A DNA stretch of 64,000 nucleotides, from contig NZ_LIUF01000001.1 of the NCBI RefSeq assembly GCF_001280425.1, positions 724,945-788,944 of the forward strand. The letters are read 5' to 3'. Position 1 is the first letter of the stretch; each line of letters starts with the position of its first letter. A program made the position numbers and the translations under genes. The notes below the pieces were generated by a model. It worked only from the letters and a program-made list of their open reading frames with translations. It was not told the DNA's origin and did no database searches. The stretch is from Haloarcula rubripromontorii (GTDB lineage Archaea; Halobacteriota; Halobacteria; Halobacteriales; Haloarculaceae). Below are positions 43,837 to 52,156 of the stretch, piece after piece.

Positions 43837-45210
43837 CTACGAGCGGAATTTGCGGTAGAGATACGCGATGCCGAGACCGCCAGCGACCAGTGCCGGGACC
43901 AGTGGCGCGTCGGCGGCCTTCGACACCTGTCGTCGAACCGTCGCGGAGACCGACGACGGCTCTTCGATGAGGTCCAGCACGGCCTCGGTGCTGTTTGCGA
44001 CTGGTTCCGGCTCGTTCCCGGCTTCGGCGGCTGCCTCGGGGTCTTTGAGCAGGTGGCCCGTGGTCAGGCAGACGACCGACTCGTCGCTGTCGACCTCGCC
44101 CTCGCGCCGGAGCTTCCGGAGGCCGGCGACAGAGGCGGCAGAGGCCGGTTCGACGCCGACGCCCTCGCCGGCGATGTCGCGCTGGGCCTCGGTAATCTCC
44201 TCGTCGGAGACGGCCACCGCGGTGCCGCCGGTCTCCCGGATGCCCGGCAGCGCCTTCGGCGCGTTGACCGGGTTGCCGATGCGGATGGCGGTCGCGCGGG
44301 TTTCGACGTCCTCCCAGCGGCGGGTGTCCTCGTAGCCGTTCTCGATGGCCTCGACCATCGGAGCGGCCCCCTCGGCCTGGACGCCAGTGAGCTTCGGGAC
44401 CTGCTCTTCGGTTATCGCGCCGGCCTTGACGAGCTCGCGGAAGCACTTGTACAGCGCCGCGGTGTTGCCGGCGTTGCCGACCGGCAGGACGATGCGGTCC
44501 GGGTACTCGCCGTTGTCGGCGTAGAACTCCTCCATGATTTCCAGCCCGATGGTCTTCTGGCCCTCCAGACGGAAGGGGTTCAGCGAGTTCAGGAGGTAGG
44601 CCTCGCCGCGGGCGGCGAGGTCCTGCACGATGTCGAGACATTGGTCGAAGTTGCCGTCGACCTCCAGAATCCGGGCGCGGTGGAGACTCGCCTGTGCGAT
44701 CTTCCCGGCCGCGACCTTCCCGGCGGGCAGGAGGACGAGCGTCTCCATGCCGCCGCGTGCGCCGTAGGCCGCAAGCGCCGCGGAGGTGTTCCCGGTCGAG
44801 GCACAGGCCAGTCGGTCGACACCGACCTCCTGAGCGACCCGGACACCGACGGTCATGCCGCGGTCCTTGAACGAGCCGGTGGGATTCATCCCCTCGTGTT
44901 TCACGCGGAGCGCGTCGACGCCGATGTCGTCTTTCAGGCGCGGCATCTCGTGGAGCGGCGTGTCACCCTCGGGGAGCGTGACACCTTCCTCGAAGGGCAG
45001 GGCGGCGTTGTACCGCCAGACTCCCGAGCCTTCGAACTCGTCGAAGGTCGGCAGGTCGTCGTAGCGGACCTCAAGCAGGCCATCACAGTCGTCGCAGGTG
45101 TAGCGAATCTCGTCGAAGGGCGCGAACGTCTCACCACACTCGATGCAGGCCAGCCAGACGCCGTCGTCGGCAACCGGCGGCACGTCGTCGGTGAGTTGCA
45201 GGTCAGCCAT
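43837..45210 (-). CDS. thrC: Threonine synthase
   Basis: A 457-residue PLP enzyme forming threonine from O-phosphohomoserine. It has an N-terminal zinc-finger-like pair (CIEC, CDDC), the PLP lysine in NPTGSFKDRGM, and the phosphate loop PVGNAGNTAA. After the catalytic domain the chain continues for about 50 residues and ends in a hydrophobic stretch, LVPALVAGGLGIAYLYRKFRS broken by basic residues, which looks like a tail anchor; the family does not normally have this. ATG at 45210 (MADLQLTD). Confidence 0.93.
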   Translation of the reverse strand: MADLQLTDDVPPVADDGVWLACIECGETFAPFDEIRYTCDDCDGLLEVRYDDLPTFDEFEGSGVWRYNAALPFEEGVTLPEGDTPLHEMPRLKDDIGVDALRVKHEGMNPTGSFKDRGMTVGVRVAQEVGVDRLACASTGNTSAALAAYGARGGMETLVLLPAGKVAAGKIAQASLHRARILEVDGNFDQCLDIVQDLAARGEAYLLNSLNPFRLEGQKTIGLEIMEEFYADNGEYPDRIVLPVGNAGNTAALYKCFRELVKAGAITEEQVPKLTGVQAEGAAPMVEAIENGYEDTRRWEDVETRATAIRIGNPVNAPKALPGIRETGGTAVAVSDEEITEAQRDIAGEGVGVEPASAASVAGLRKLRREGEVDSDESVVCLTTGHLLKDPEAAAEAGNEPEPVANSTEAVLDLIEEPSSVSATVRRQVSKAADAPLVPALVAGGLGIAYLYRKFRS

Positions 45211-45285
45211 TGTCGGGACCATGCCCCCAGTGGGCAAAAGTCGGACGGTTGTCGGCGACCGACCGGCGCTCACGCCGCGCTCCGC

Positions 45286-45675
45286 TCACTCGCCGGGGCT
45301 GGCGTCGAACTCGTCGATACGGTGATGGACCGCGGCGGTCCACTCGTCGAGCGTCTCGTGCATCAGTTCGCGGGCCTCAGACGGCGGTGTCGCGGTGTAC
45401 TGATACACGTGGCCGCCGCCGTCGAGGAGGCGTCGTTTCCGCGCCGCGAGCCCCTTCTCGCGAAGCGTCGACAGCGAACGATTGACGTTCGAGCGGTCGC
45501 GGCCGAGTTCGTCAGCGAGTTCCTCGACAGTGCTTGCAGGTGTCTCAAGCAATGTCTGGTACGTCCGTACCTCGTGTTCTTGCACACCGAACACGCAAGC
45601 CATCACGTCAGAGAGATTCGGTTCGTCGTCGACCATCAGCTCGTGGAACTGGTCCGGAGACCGGTTGACAGACAT
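45286..45675 (-). CDS. Winged HTH transcriptional regulator (TrmB/PadR-like)
   Basis: A 129-residue regulator. The middle region, about residues 25-85, is a winged helix: HEVRTYQTLLETPASTVEEL, then the recognition helix GRDRSNVNRSLSTLREKG. The remainder is a charged C-terminal helix. Target unknown; next to thrC in the same direction. ATG at 45675 is preferred over GTG two codons before it. Confidence 0.82.
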   Translation of the reverse strand: MSVNRSPDQFHELMVDDEPNLSDVMACVFGVQEHEVRTYQTLLETPASTVEELADELGRDRSNVNRSLSTLREKGLAARKRRLLDGGGHVYQYTATPPSEARELMHETLDEWTAAVHHRIDEFDASPGE

Positions 45676-46114
45676 ACCCACTTGTATTATATCAACCCCG
45701 ATAAACTGGGTCGTTACCTCAACCTCACCGCCGTGGCACCGTCGTTGACTGCGTTCATCCGGTTCTCGATTATCGTCAGTAGCTCGGGGTACCCCTGCAA
45801 GCCGTTGCCAATCAGACTAAACAGAGGACTGTTTCAGCTGGAAGAGCCAACTAACAGGCTGCCAGCAGCATCTGTACTGTGAAAACTATTGACAATGTAA
45901 TCAAAAAGGGTGCTGTTTCGAGTGGAGAATCACCCTACAACAGAGCTTTGGCTGCCACAGATTACCTTTAATTTCAATACAATGTCGCGTCAGATTACAG
46001 ATCAAAAGCATTAACACTCACCGACGGATGTCACTCAAAAAGAAGTAAGCGCATTTCTCCTCGTGGTGTTCGAGCTGCGATGAGGGTGCTAATACTTCCC
46101 GATCCCAGACACCA
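45676..46114. other. AT-rich intergenic stretch with decayed coding traces
   Basis: A 439-base gap, lower in GC than its surroundings. From about 45900 to 46110 it has no long open frame and no recognisable RNA. Part of it (45714-45930) carries a broken reading frame described separately. The low GC and the unusual gene that follows suggest acquired DNA. Confidence 0.5.
45714..45930 (-). pseudogene. Possible decayed protein gene fragment
   Basis: In one minus-strand frame there is near-continuous coding-like sequence broken by one TGA at about 45833-45835: before the stop a stretch including STLFDYIVNSFHSTDAAG, then LFSLIGNGLQGYPELLTI and ENRMNAVNDGATAVRLR before a TAA at 45714-45716. It reads like the end of a real protein, but I cannot assign a family. 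Confidence 0.3.
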
Positions 46115-47092
46115 ATGAATTACAGGAGTTTCGAGCATCTCAGTGCTGATACGCAGGAGTGGATCGTCGATCTCCCAGACGACCTGGGTCTGATCGTCGG
46201 AATACCCAGAAGTGGGATGTTAGTGTCGAATTTACTCTCACTGCATCTCAATCTCCCGATGACGGACATCGACGGGTTGCGGGAGGGGAGACTCCTACAG
46301 ACGGGGGAACGGTACGACGGTGAGGTCGACTTCACGAAGTTCTCAAAGATACTGGTGGTCGACGATACCGTCTACACCGGAAGCGAAATGACCGATGCGC
46401 AGTCCACAATCGACGGGTTCGATCTGTCGGCGGACGTGTACTACGGCGCTGTGTACGTTGACGAGGGTTCTGAGCGGTTCGTCGATACGTACGCACAGAC
46501 CCTGGCGTTCCCGAGAGTGTTCGAGTGGAACATGATGCACCACGACTTCCTCGTGGACGCCTGTGTCGACTTGGACGGCATCCTCTGTCGTGACCCGACG
46601 CCGGAAGAGAACGACGACGGGCCGAGATACCGGGAGTTTCTTTCGACCGTCGATCCGATCTGTGTTCCCTCGGTGAAGATCGGGAAAATAGTCACCTGTC
46701 GACTGGAGAAATACCGCAACGAGACCGCTGCCTGGCTCGACGAACACGGGATCGAGTACGACGAGCTAGTGATGATGCAGTACCCTGATAAGGCCACACG
46801 AGTCGCTGCGGGCAACCACGGCGAGTACAAGGCCGAGGTGTACGAGTCTTCGGACGCCAAGCTGTTCATCGAGAGTTCCCATTCGCAGGCCCGAACCATC
46901 GCTATGCAGACGACCAAACCAGTCTACAGCAAAGAGCAAAACCGAATGCTCCAGCAGGGGTATCTCAACCGCGTCGCCAGAAACGGGCGGATGTCCATTG
47001 AAGCCGTCAAATCCGACCCGCTCAGATACGCCGAACAGTTCAGGTCGGACCCTGTCGACTTCGTCAAGCGGGCCTCGTCGGTGTTTCTCTGA
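46115..47092 (+). CDS. Phosphoribosyltransferase-like / HAD-like fusion protein
   Basis: A 325-residue protein. The N-terminal half is a PRTase fold: GIPRSGMLVSNLL for the PPi loop and KILVVDDTVYTGSEM for the PRPP loop. The second half opens with VDACVDLDGILCRDPTPEE, a HAD-type catalytic DxDG motif, followed by a charged region KIGKIVTCRLEKYRNETAAWL. Such fusions are found in nucleotide-salvage or polysaccharide contexts of phages and mobile regions, and the exact activity is unknown. The composition is more AT-rich than neighbours. Confidence 0.78.
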   Translation: MNYRSFEHLSADTQEWIVDLPDDLGLIVGIPRSGMLVSNLLSLHLNLPMTDIDGLREGRLLQTGERYDGEVDFTKFSKILVVDDTVYTGSEMTDAQSTIDGFDLSADVYYGAVYVDEGSERFVDTYAQTLAFPRVFEWNMMHHDFLVDACVDLDGILCRDPTPEENDDGPRYREFLSTVDPICVPSVKIGKIVTCRLEKYRNETAAWLDEHGIEYDELVMMQYPDKATRVAAGNHGEYKAEVYESSDAKLFIESSHSQARTIAMQTTKPVYSKEQNRMLQQGYLNRVARNGRMSIEAVKSDPLRYAEQFRSDPVDFVKRASSVFL

Positions 47093-47169
47093 CTCGCAGC
47101 CGTCGCCCGCTGTCACGGTGGCGGTCGCTTGGCCCAAACGCTAACCACGAGACGCCCGTGGGTCCGACC

Positions 47170-47913
47170 ATGGGTTCGGGACCACTCTCAGAGACAGCCG
47201 CACTCGTTACCGGAGCGAGTTCGGGTATCGGCGCGGCAACCGCTCGGAAGCTGGCACGTGACGGAGCCGACGTGGCACTGGTCGCCCGCCGGGAAGACCG
47301 CCTCACTGAACTGGCCGACGAAATCTCCGCCGAGCACACCGTCGACACCCACGTCGTGCCGGCCGACGTTAGCGACCGGGCACAGGTCACGGCCGCTGTC
47401 GAGTCCACCGTCGACACGCTCGGCTCGCTCGACGGCGTCGTTGTCAACGCCGGGGTTGGCCGCGGCTCGGACGTGGAGACCCTGTCAGATGAGCAGTACC
47501 GCACGATGATGGATGTCAACGTCGACGGCGCGTTCTACACCGCCCGCGAGTCGCTGCCGCATCTCCGTGCTGGGGCCGGGTCGCTCGTGTTCGTCGGGAG
47601 CTTCGCCGGACAGTATCCCCGGCCGTTCAATCCCGTCTACGCCGCAACGAAGTGGTGGCTCCGTGGCTTCGCCCACAGCCTCGCCGGGCAGGTCGGTGAC
47701 GACGACATCGGCATCACCGTAGTCAATCCTTCAGAGGTCCGGTCTGAGTTCGGCTCCGAGGACGGAACCCCGTTCAACGAGCGGTTCGAGCCGGGTGATG
47801 TGACCGAGCCCGAGGAGGTAGCCGACGCTATCGCCTTCGCTATGCGACAGGAGCCACCGACTACCATCAACAGCATCGACGTGTTCCGTCGGGACAAGTT
47901 CGAGCACTTCTAA
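47170..47913 (+). CDS. Short-chain dehydrogenase/reductase
   Basis: A 247-residue classical SDR oxidoreductase. The nucleotide loop is TGASSGIG, the NAG motif is VVNAGVGRG, and the catalytic Tyr/Lys are in YAATKWWLRG, with a serine in FVGSFAGQ. NADP(H) preference is likely because an Arg pair follows the second strand (ARRED). Substrate unknown. The ATG at 47170 is preferred over GTG at 47158. A hairpin element begins immediately after its stop. Confidence 0.92.
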   Translation: MGSGPLSETAALVTGASSGIGAATARKLARDGADVALVARREDRLTELADEISAEHTVDTHVVPADVSDRAQVTAAVESTVDTLGSLDGVVVNAGVGRGSDVETLSDEQYRTMMDVNVDGAFYTARESLPHLRAGAGSLVFVGSFAGQYPRPFNPVYAATKWWLRGFAHSLAGQVGDDDIGITVVNPSEVRSEFGSEDGTPFNERFEPGDVTEPEEVADAIAFAMRQEPPTTINSIDVFRRDKFEHF

Positions 47914-48065
47914 CCCACCACCTTTTTCATCGTCGGGTTTCCTCGCGGCGCGAAGCGCCGCTGTGGGAACCCTCCTCGAAAAACGTGGGCCAAAAAGGCG
48001 CGAATCGCGACGCGATTCGCGTGAAACCGCGCGCCGACGGCGCGCGGTACAGACACCGCAAACCG
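47914..48065 (-). repeat. Hairpin-rich dispersed element B
   Basis: A 152-base element starting at the base after the SDR stop. It has the same words as the ileS element: CCACCTTTTTC (47918-47928) and GAAAAACGTGGG (47978-47989). It also has three perfect stem-loops: GCGGCGC-GAA-GCGCCGC (47945-47961), CGCGAATCG with its complement (47999-48021), and ACCGCGCGCC-GAC-GGCGCGCGGT (48026-48048). It precedes the displaced argF end. Confidence 0.72.
47992..48021 (-). terminator. Hairpin plus T5 in element B
   Basis: Stem CGCGAATCG/CGATTCGCG (47999-48021) followed in the minus direction by five T (47992-47996): terminator-like and placed behind the displaced argF end. Confidence 0.45.
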
Positions 48066-48104
48066 TTATTCCTGCTCGGCCAGCCACGCCAGCAGTCCCT
48101 TCGT
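48066..48104 (-). pseudogene. Displaced second copy of the argF 3' coding end
   Basis: On the minus strand this encodes TKGLLAWLAEQE and a stop; the real argF end, 138 bases away, encodes QKGLLAWLSEQA and a stop. Over 30 aligned bases (48072-48101 against 48210-48239), 28 are identical. The copy lies between elements A and B. Confidence 0.75.
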
Positions 48105-48203
48105 CAGCCACCTTTTCCGCATCGGGTCGTTCGCGTCGCTCACGACCGCTCGCGCAAAACGTGGGCGAAAAGGCGAGTGCTCGCGCCGCTCGCACTCGGT
48201 GCG
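48105..48203 (-). repeat. Hairpin-rich dispersed element A behind argF
   Basis: A 99-base element between the argF stop and the displaced argF end. It shares CCACCTTTTCC (48108-48118), GCAAAACGTGGG (48154-48165), an inner GGTCGT/ACGACC inverted repeat (48125-48147), and a stem CGAGTGC/GCACTCG (48174-48198) with the elements at 17191 and 47914. Confidence 0.72.
48168..48198 (-). terminator. Hairpin plus T4 behind argF
   Basis: Seven-base stem CGAGTGC/GCACTCG (48174-48180 with 48192-48198) then four T in the argF direction (48168-48171). It would end the arg operon transcript. Confidence 0.45.
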
Positions 48204-49100
48204 CTACGCCTGCTCAGACAGCCACGCCAGCAGTCCCTTCTGGGCGTGCAAGCGGTTCTCCGCCTGGTCCCAGACGATGGCGTTGTCGGACTCGATGGCG
48301 TCGTCGGTGACCTCCTCGCTGCGGTGGGCGGGGAGACAGTGCATGAACGGGCGGTCGCCCAGCAGCTCCGTCGTAATCTGGAACCCCTCGAAGTCTTCGA
48401 GCTTCTGCTCGCGTTTGTCCTCCTGGCCCATGCTGACCCACACGTCGGAGTAGACCACGTCGGCGTCGGCGACGGCCGCTTCTGGGTCGTGGGTCGTTTC
48501 AGGCGCGTTGCCGAAGGCGGCGGCGCGGTCGGCCACGTCCTCGGAGATGCCGTAGCCCTCCGGCGTGGCGACGGTGAGGTCGAGCCCGACCATCGCCGCG
48601 CCGATGACGAACGACTGGCAGACGTTGTTGCCGTCGCCGACCCACGCCACCGAAACGTCCTCGAAGTCGCCGAACTGCTCGCGGATAGTCAGTAGGTCCG
48701 CAAGCGTCTGGCAGGGGTGGGCGTCGTCGGTGAGGCCGTTGATGACCGGGACCTCGGCGTATTCGGCCAGTTCCTCGGCGTCCGCGTGGTCAAACACGCG
48801 GGCCATGATGAAATCGACGTAGCGGCCGAGCGCGCGGGCGGTGTCCTTGACCGGTTCGCCGTGTCCCAGGTGGATGTCGTCGGGGCCGAGGAACACGGCG
48901 TGGCCGCCCAGTTGCGTCATCCCCGTCTCGAAGGACACCCGAGTTCGCGTCGAGGGCTTCTCGAATATCATGCCGAGCGTCTGCTGCTCAAGCAGGTCAC
49001 TCATGCTCCCCTCGCCGTGGTCGGCCTTGATGGCCGCGGCGCGGTCGAGGACAGTCGCCAGTTCGCCGGTCGTGAGGTCGTCGACGTCGAGTATGTCCAT
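48204..49100 (-). CDS. argF: Ornithine carbamoyltransferase
   Basis: A 298-residue enzyme making citrulline from ornithine and carbamoyl phosphate. The carbamoyl-phosphate loop STRTRVSFE and the ornithine motif HCLPAHR are clear. The ATG at 49100 (MDILDVDDL) is used; the longer frame would enter the previous gene. It is the last gene of the arg operon, one base after argE. Its 3' coding end is duplicated downstream. Confidence 0.95.
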   Translation of the reverse strand: MDILDVDDLTTGELATVLDRAAAIKADHGEGSMSDLLEQQTLGMIFEKPSTRTRVSFETGMTQLGGHAVFLGPDDIHLGHGEPVKDTARALGRYVDFIMARVFDHADAEELAEYAEVPVINGLTDDAHPCQTLADLLTIREQFGDFEDVSVAWVGDGNNVCQSFVIGAAMVGLDLTVATPEGYGISEDVADRAAAFGNAPETTHDPEAAVADADVVYSDVWVSMGQEDKREQKLEDFEGFQITTELLGDRPFMHCLPAHRSEEVTDDAIESDNAIVWDQAENRLHAQKGLLAWLSEQA

Positions 49101-49101
49101 G

Positions 49102-50163
49102 TCAGTCCTCCAGCAGGCGTTCGGTCGCGGTTTCGAGCACTGCAACGGCGCGGTCGTACTCGTCGAGCGGGAGGTGCTCGTCCGGTGCGTGGTCGAGGTC
49201 GGAGTCGCCGGGGCCGTAGGTCACCATCGGGCAGTCCCACGCTTTCGCGTAGACGTTCATGTCGCTGGTCCCGGTCTTGCGAAGCAGCGTGGGCTCGCCG
49301 CCCTGCTGACGGATGGCGGCCCGGAACGCCCGTGCGGCGTTGGTCCGGGGGCTCTGCATCACCGGTTCGACCCTGTCGTTCCAGTTGACGGTCCCGTTCG
49401 TCAGGTAGCCGTCGGCTATCTCCCGGATTTCGTCGGTGGTGTACTCCGGCGGGACCCGCAACTGGACGTCCATCGTCGCTTCGACGGAGAGTCCGTCGGC
49501 GGAGGGACCGCCCTCGAACTCGACGGGCTTGCAGGTGACCTGCTCGAACACCGGGTTCCACTCGTCGTCGTCGAACTCGTCGTCGACCGACGACCACCAG
49601 TCGATGGCGTCCTGGATGGCGTTGTTCTCCGGACGCGAGGAGTGCCCGGACTCACTCGTTGCGACGTAGGTCCCGGCCAGCAGACCGCGGTAGCCCAGCG
49701 TGATGCCCTCCCAGCCGGAGGGTTCGCCGTTGACGACGGCGTCGGGGGCCTCCTCGCGGTCCTCGACGAGGTAGCGCCCGCCGCGGGAGTCGACCTCCTC
49801 GCCGACGACGCCGACGAAGGACGCCCCGGTGCGGACGGCGGCCACGGCCATCGCACACAGCGGGCCCTTCGCGTCGACGCTGCCGCGCCCCCACAGCACG
49901 TCCCCCTCGTCGGTCTCCTCCACGCGGACCGGGATGTCCCCCGGGACCGTGTCGATGTGGGAGGTGAGCAGGACGCCGTCGTCGGCCGGGGCGCGGACGT
50001 TGCCCACCTCGTCGAGCCACGCCTCGCGGCCGTGGGCCTCGAAGAACTCGACCAGCCGTTCGGCTGCCTCCGTCTCGTTCCGTGAAACCGATGGGATGCG
50101 GACGATTGCTTCGAGCAGGTCGCGGGCCTCGGTGTCGGTCTCGTGGCTCGCGGCTTCGCTCAT
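49102..50163 (-). CDS. argE: LysW-carrier lysine/ornithine hydrolase (LysK/ArgE type)
   Basis: A 353-residue zinc-dependent M20 hydrolase that releases ornithine from the LysW carrier. Metal-binding residues are in LLTSHIDTVPG and WGRGSVDAKGPL, with the catalytic GVVGEEVDSRG. Starts with MSEAASHETD at 50163, overlapping the aminotransferase gene by four bases. The carrier gene is in the same operon, so the substrate is protein-bound and not N-acetylornithine. Confidence 0.9.
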   Translation of the reverse strand: MSEAASHETDTEARDLLEAIVRIPSVSRNETEAAERLVEFFEAHGREAWLDEVGNVRAPADDGVLLTSHIDTVPGDIPVRVEETDEGDVLWGRGSVDAKGPLCAMAVAAVRTGASFVGVVGEEVDSRGGRYLVEDREEAPDAVVNGEPSGWEGITLGYRGLLAGTYVATSESGHSSRPENNAIQDAIDWWSSVDDEFDDDEWNPVFEQVTCKPVEFEGGPSADGLSVEATMDVQLRVPPEYTTDEIREIADGYLTNGTVNWNDRVEPVMQSPRTNAARAFRAAIRQQGGEPTLLRKTGTSDMNVYAKAWDCPMVTYGPGDSDLDHAPDEHLPLDEYDRAVAVLETATERLLED

Positions 50164-51287
50164 CCCACCACCTCCGCCATCGCGTCGACGACGGCGTCGG
50201 CGTGGGCCTCGTCGATGGTCAGGGGCGGGAGCAGGCGGACGACCGTGCGGCCGGCCGGCAAAGCGAGTACCTGGTGGTTCAGCGCGAGTTTCTTCAGCGC
50301 CGCGTTCGCGCCGCGGCCGACCTCGACGCCGATCATCAGGCCCTCGCCGCGGATGTCCCGCACGTCGTCGCCGATAGCCGCCTCCAGTTCGGTCAGGAGA
50401 TAGTCGCCCATCACGGCGGCATTGCCGGGCACCGACTCCTCGATGATAGTCGAGACTGTTGCGCCGGCGGCCGCGGAGATGACCGGCCCGCCGGAGAACG
50501 TCGAGGCGTGGGAGCCGTAGTCCTCGGCAATCCAGTCCCGGCACAGCGTCGCGCCGATGGGGAGGCCGTTGCCCAGCCCCTTCGCCGCGGTTATCATGTC
50601 GGGCGCGACGGCAGCCCGCTGGGAGTTCCACAGCGCGCCGGTCCGGCCCATCCCGGTCTGGACCTCGTCGAAGATGAGCGCGGCTCCGGCCGCCTCGGTA
50701 ATCTCCCGTGCGGCTTCGAGGTAGCCGTCGGACGTGGGGTTGATACCGCCCTCGCCCTGGACGGGTTCGACGATGAACGCGGCGGTGTCCTCGTCGACGG
50801 CCTCGTCGAGCGCCTCGCTGTCGTCGTATGGGACGAACTCCACGTCGCCGATGAGCGGCTCGTAGGGCTTCTTGTACTTGTCCTTCCAGGTCGTCGCGAG
50901 CGCGCCCATCGTCCGGCCGTGGAAGCCCTGCATCGTCGCGACGATTTTGGAGTTCCCGGTGGCCGAGCGGGCAAACTTCAGCGCCGCCTCGTTGGCCTCG
51001 GTCCCGGAGTTACAGAGCCAGGTCTTGCCGATGGGGTCCGGCGCGGTGTCGGCGAGCAGGTCGTACAGCGCCGTCCGCTCGGCGTTGGGGTACGACGCCT
51101 GGACGTACGTTATCTTCTCTAGCTGCTCGGTGACGGCGTCCTGTACTGCCGGGTGGCCGTGACCGAGCGGGACACAGGCGTATGACGCGCCCATGTCGAG
51201 GTACTCTGTGCCGCTGTCGTCGTAGACGTAGGCACCGTCGCCGCGTTCTATCTGGATGGGTTTCTCGTTGAAGACGAATCCGCTCAT
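50160..51287 (-). CDS. argD: LysW-carrier aminotransferase (LysJ/ArgD type)
   Basis: A 375-residue class III PLP aminotransferase converting LysW-glutamate semialdehyde to LysW-ornithine. The PLP lysine is in TAAKGLGNGLPIGATL and the motif LIFDEVQTGMGRTG precedes it. Overlaps argB by four bases. Confidence 0.93.
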   Translation of the reverse strand: MSGFVFNEKPIQIERGDGAYVYDDSGTEYLDMGASYACVPLGHGHPAVQDAVTEQLEKITYVQASYPNAERTALYDLLADTAPDPIGKTWLCNSGTEANEAALKFARSATGNSKIVATMQGFHGRTMGALATTWKDKYKKPYEPLIGDVEFVPYDDSEALDEAVDEDTAAFIVEPVQGEGGINPTSDGYLEAAREITEAAGAALIFDEVQTGMGRTGALWNSQRAAVAPDMITAAKGLGNGLPIGATLCRDWIAEDYGSHASTFSGGPVISAAAGATVSTIIEESVPGNAAVMGDYLLTELEAAIGDDVRDIRGEGLMIGVEVGRGANAALKKLALNHQVLALPAGRTVVRLLPPLTIDEAHADAVVDAMAEVVG

Positions 51288-52138
51288 GTGTCTGTTTCCT
51301 CCGTCTGTTTGTCTGTGAGTGCGTCGGCGTAGACGTGCGTGCCGCCGCCGTCGAGCGCCGAGCGAATCGGCGCGTCGGCGTTGGCGTCGGCCACGACCGC
51401 CTCGGGCGCGCCGCCGTCGAGGGCCTCCTCGACGGCCATTATCTTCCGGCCCATGAAGCCCTCGGCCGCGTCTTCGAGCGCGTCCCAGTCGGCGGCCGTC
51501 TCGACTGATTCGATGAGCGTCGCCGGGTCGTCGGGGTCTTCGTAGACGCCCGCAACGTCGGTCAGGAGGACCAGCGTCGCGTCGAGTTCGGCGGCGATGG
51601 CCGCCGCCGAGCGGTCGGCGTCCGTGTTGACGGGAATGATTTCACCGTCATCGTCCCCTGCCATCGGCGGCGCGGCGACGGGTGTATAGCCATCGTCGAG
51701 CAGCGACTCCAGCAGGTCGCCGTTGACCCGCTTTATCGTCCCGGAGTGGTCGCCACGGCGGATTTTCTTCTTCCCGTCTTCGACGACCCGCACTGCGGAC
51801 TTGCGCGGTCCGTAGAGCAGTTTGCCGTCGACGCCGTTGAGCCCGACCGCGTCGACGCCCTCGCTCTGGAGGCCGGCGACGAGCTGGGTGTTGAGGTGGC
51901 CAAAGGCCATCTCGAACACCTCCATCGTGGTCTCGTCCGTGAACCGGCCGACGACGCCCGACGGCGTCTCGACGTATTCGGGCTCGACGCCGAGCCGTTC
52001 GAGCGTCTCGTCGACTTTGGTCGAGCCGCCGTGGACCACGACGACCCGCTCCCCGTCGGCCACTAACGATGCCACGTCCGCAAGCGCCCCCGCGGGGTCG
52101 ACCGCGCGAGCGCCACCGACTTTGATAACGACTGTCAT
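51284..52138 (-). CDS. argB: LysW-carrier glutamate kinase (LysZ/ArgB type)
   Basis: A 284-residue amino-acid kinase phosphorylating the side chain of LysW-bound glutamate. TVVIKVGGARAVDP and VVVHGGSTKVDE are the nucleotide-binding glycine loops, and IIPVNTDADRSAAAIA the catalytic segment. It lies 18 bases after argC. Confidence 0.93.
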   Translation of the reverse strand: MTVVIKVGGARAVDPAGALADVASLVADGERVVVVHGGSTKVDETLERLGVEPEYVETPSGVVGRFTDETTMEVFEMAFGHLNTQLVAGLQSEGVDAVGLNGVDGKLLYGPRKSAVRVVEDGKKKIRRGDHSGTIKRVNGDLLESLLDDGYTPVAAPPMAGDDDGEIIPVNTDADRSAAAIAAELDATLVLLTDVAGVYEDPDDPATLIESVETAADWDALEDAAEGFMGRKIMAVEEALDGGAPEAVVADANADAPIRSALDGGGTHVYADALTDKQTEETDT

Positions 52139-52156
52139 AGAAAATCACTCCAGGGG

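Noticed and set aside
45676-46114. RNA gene or promoter array in the AT-rich gap
   Set aside because: No cloverleaf or conserved stem could be folded by eye; only broken coding traces were seen.
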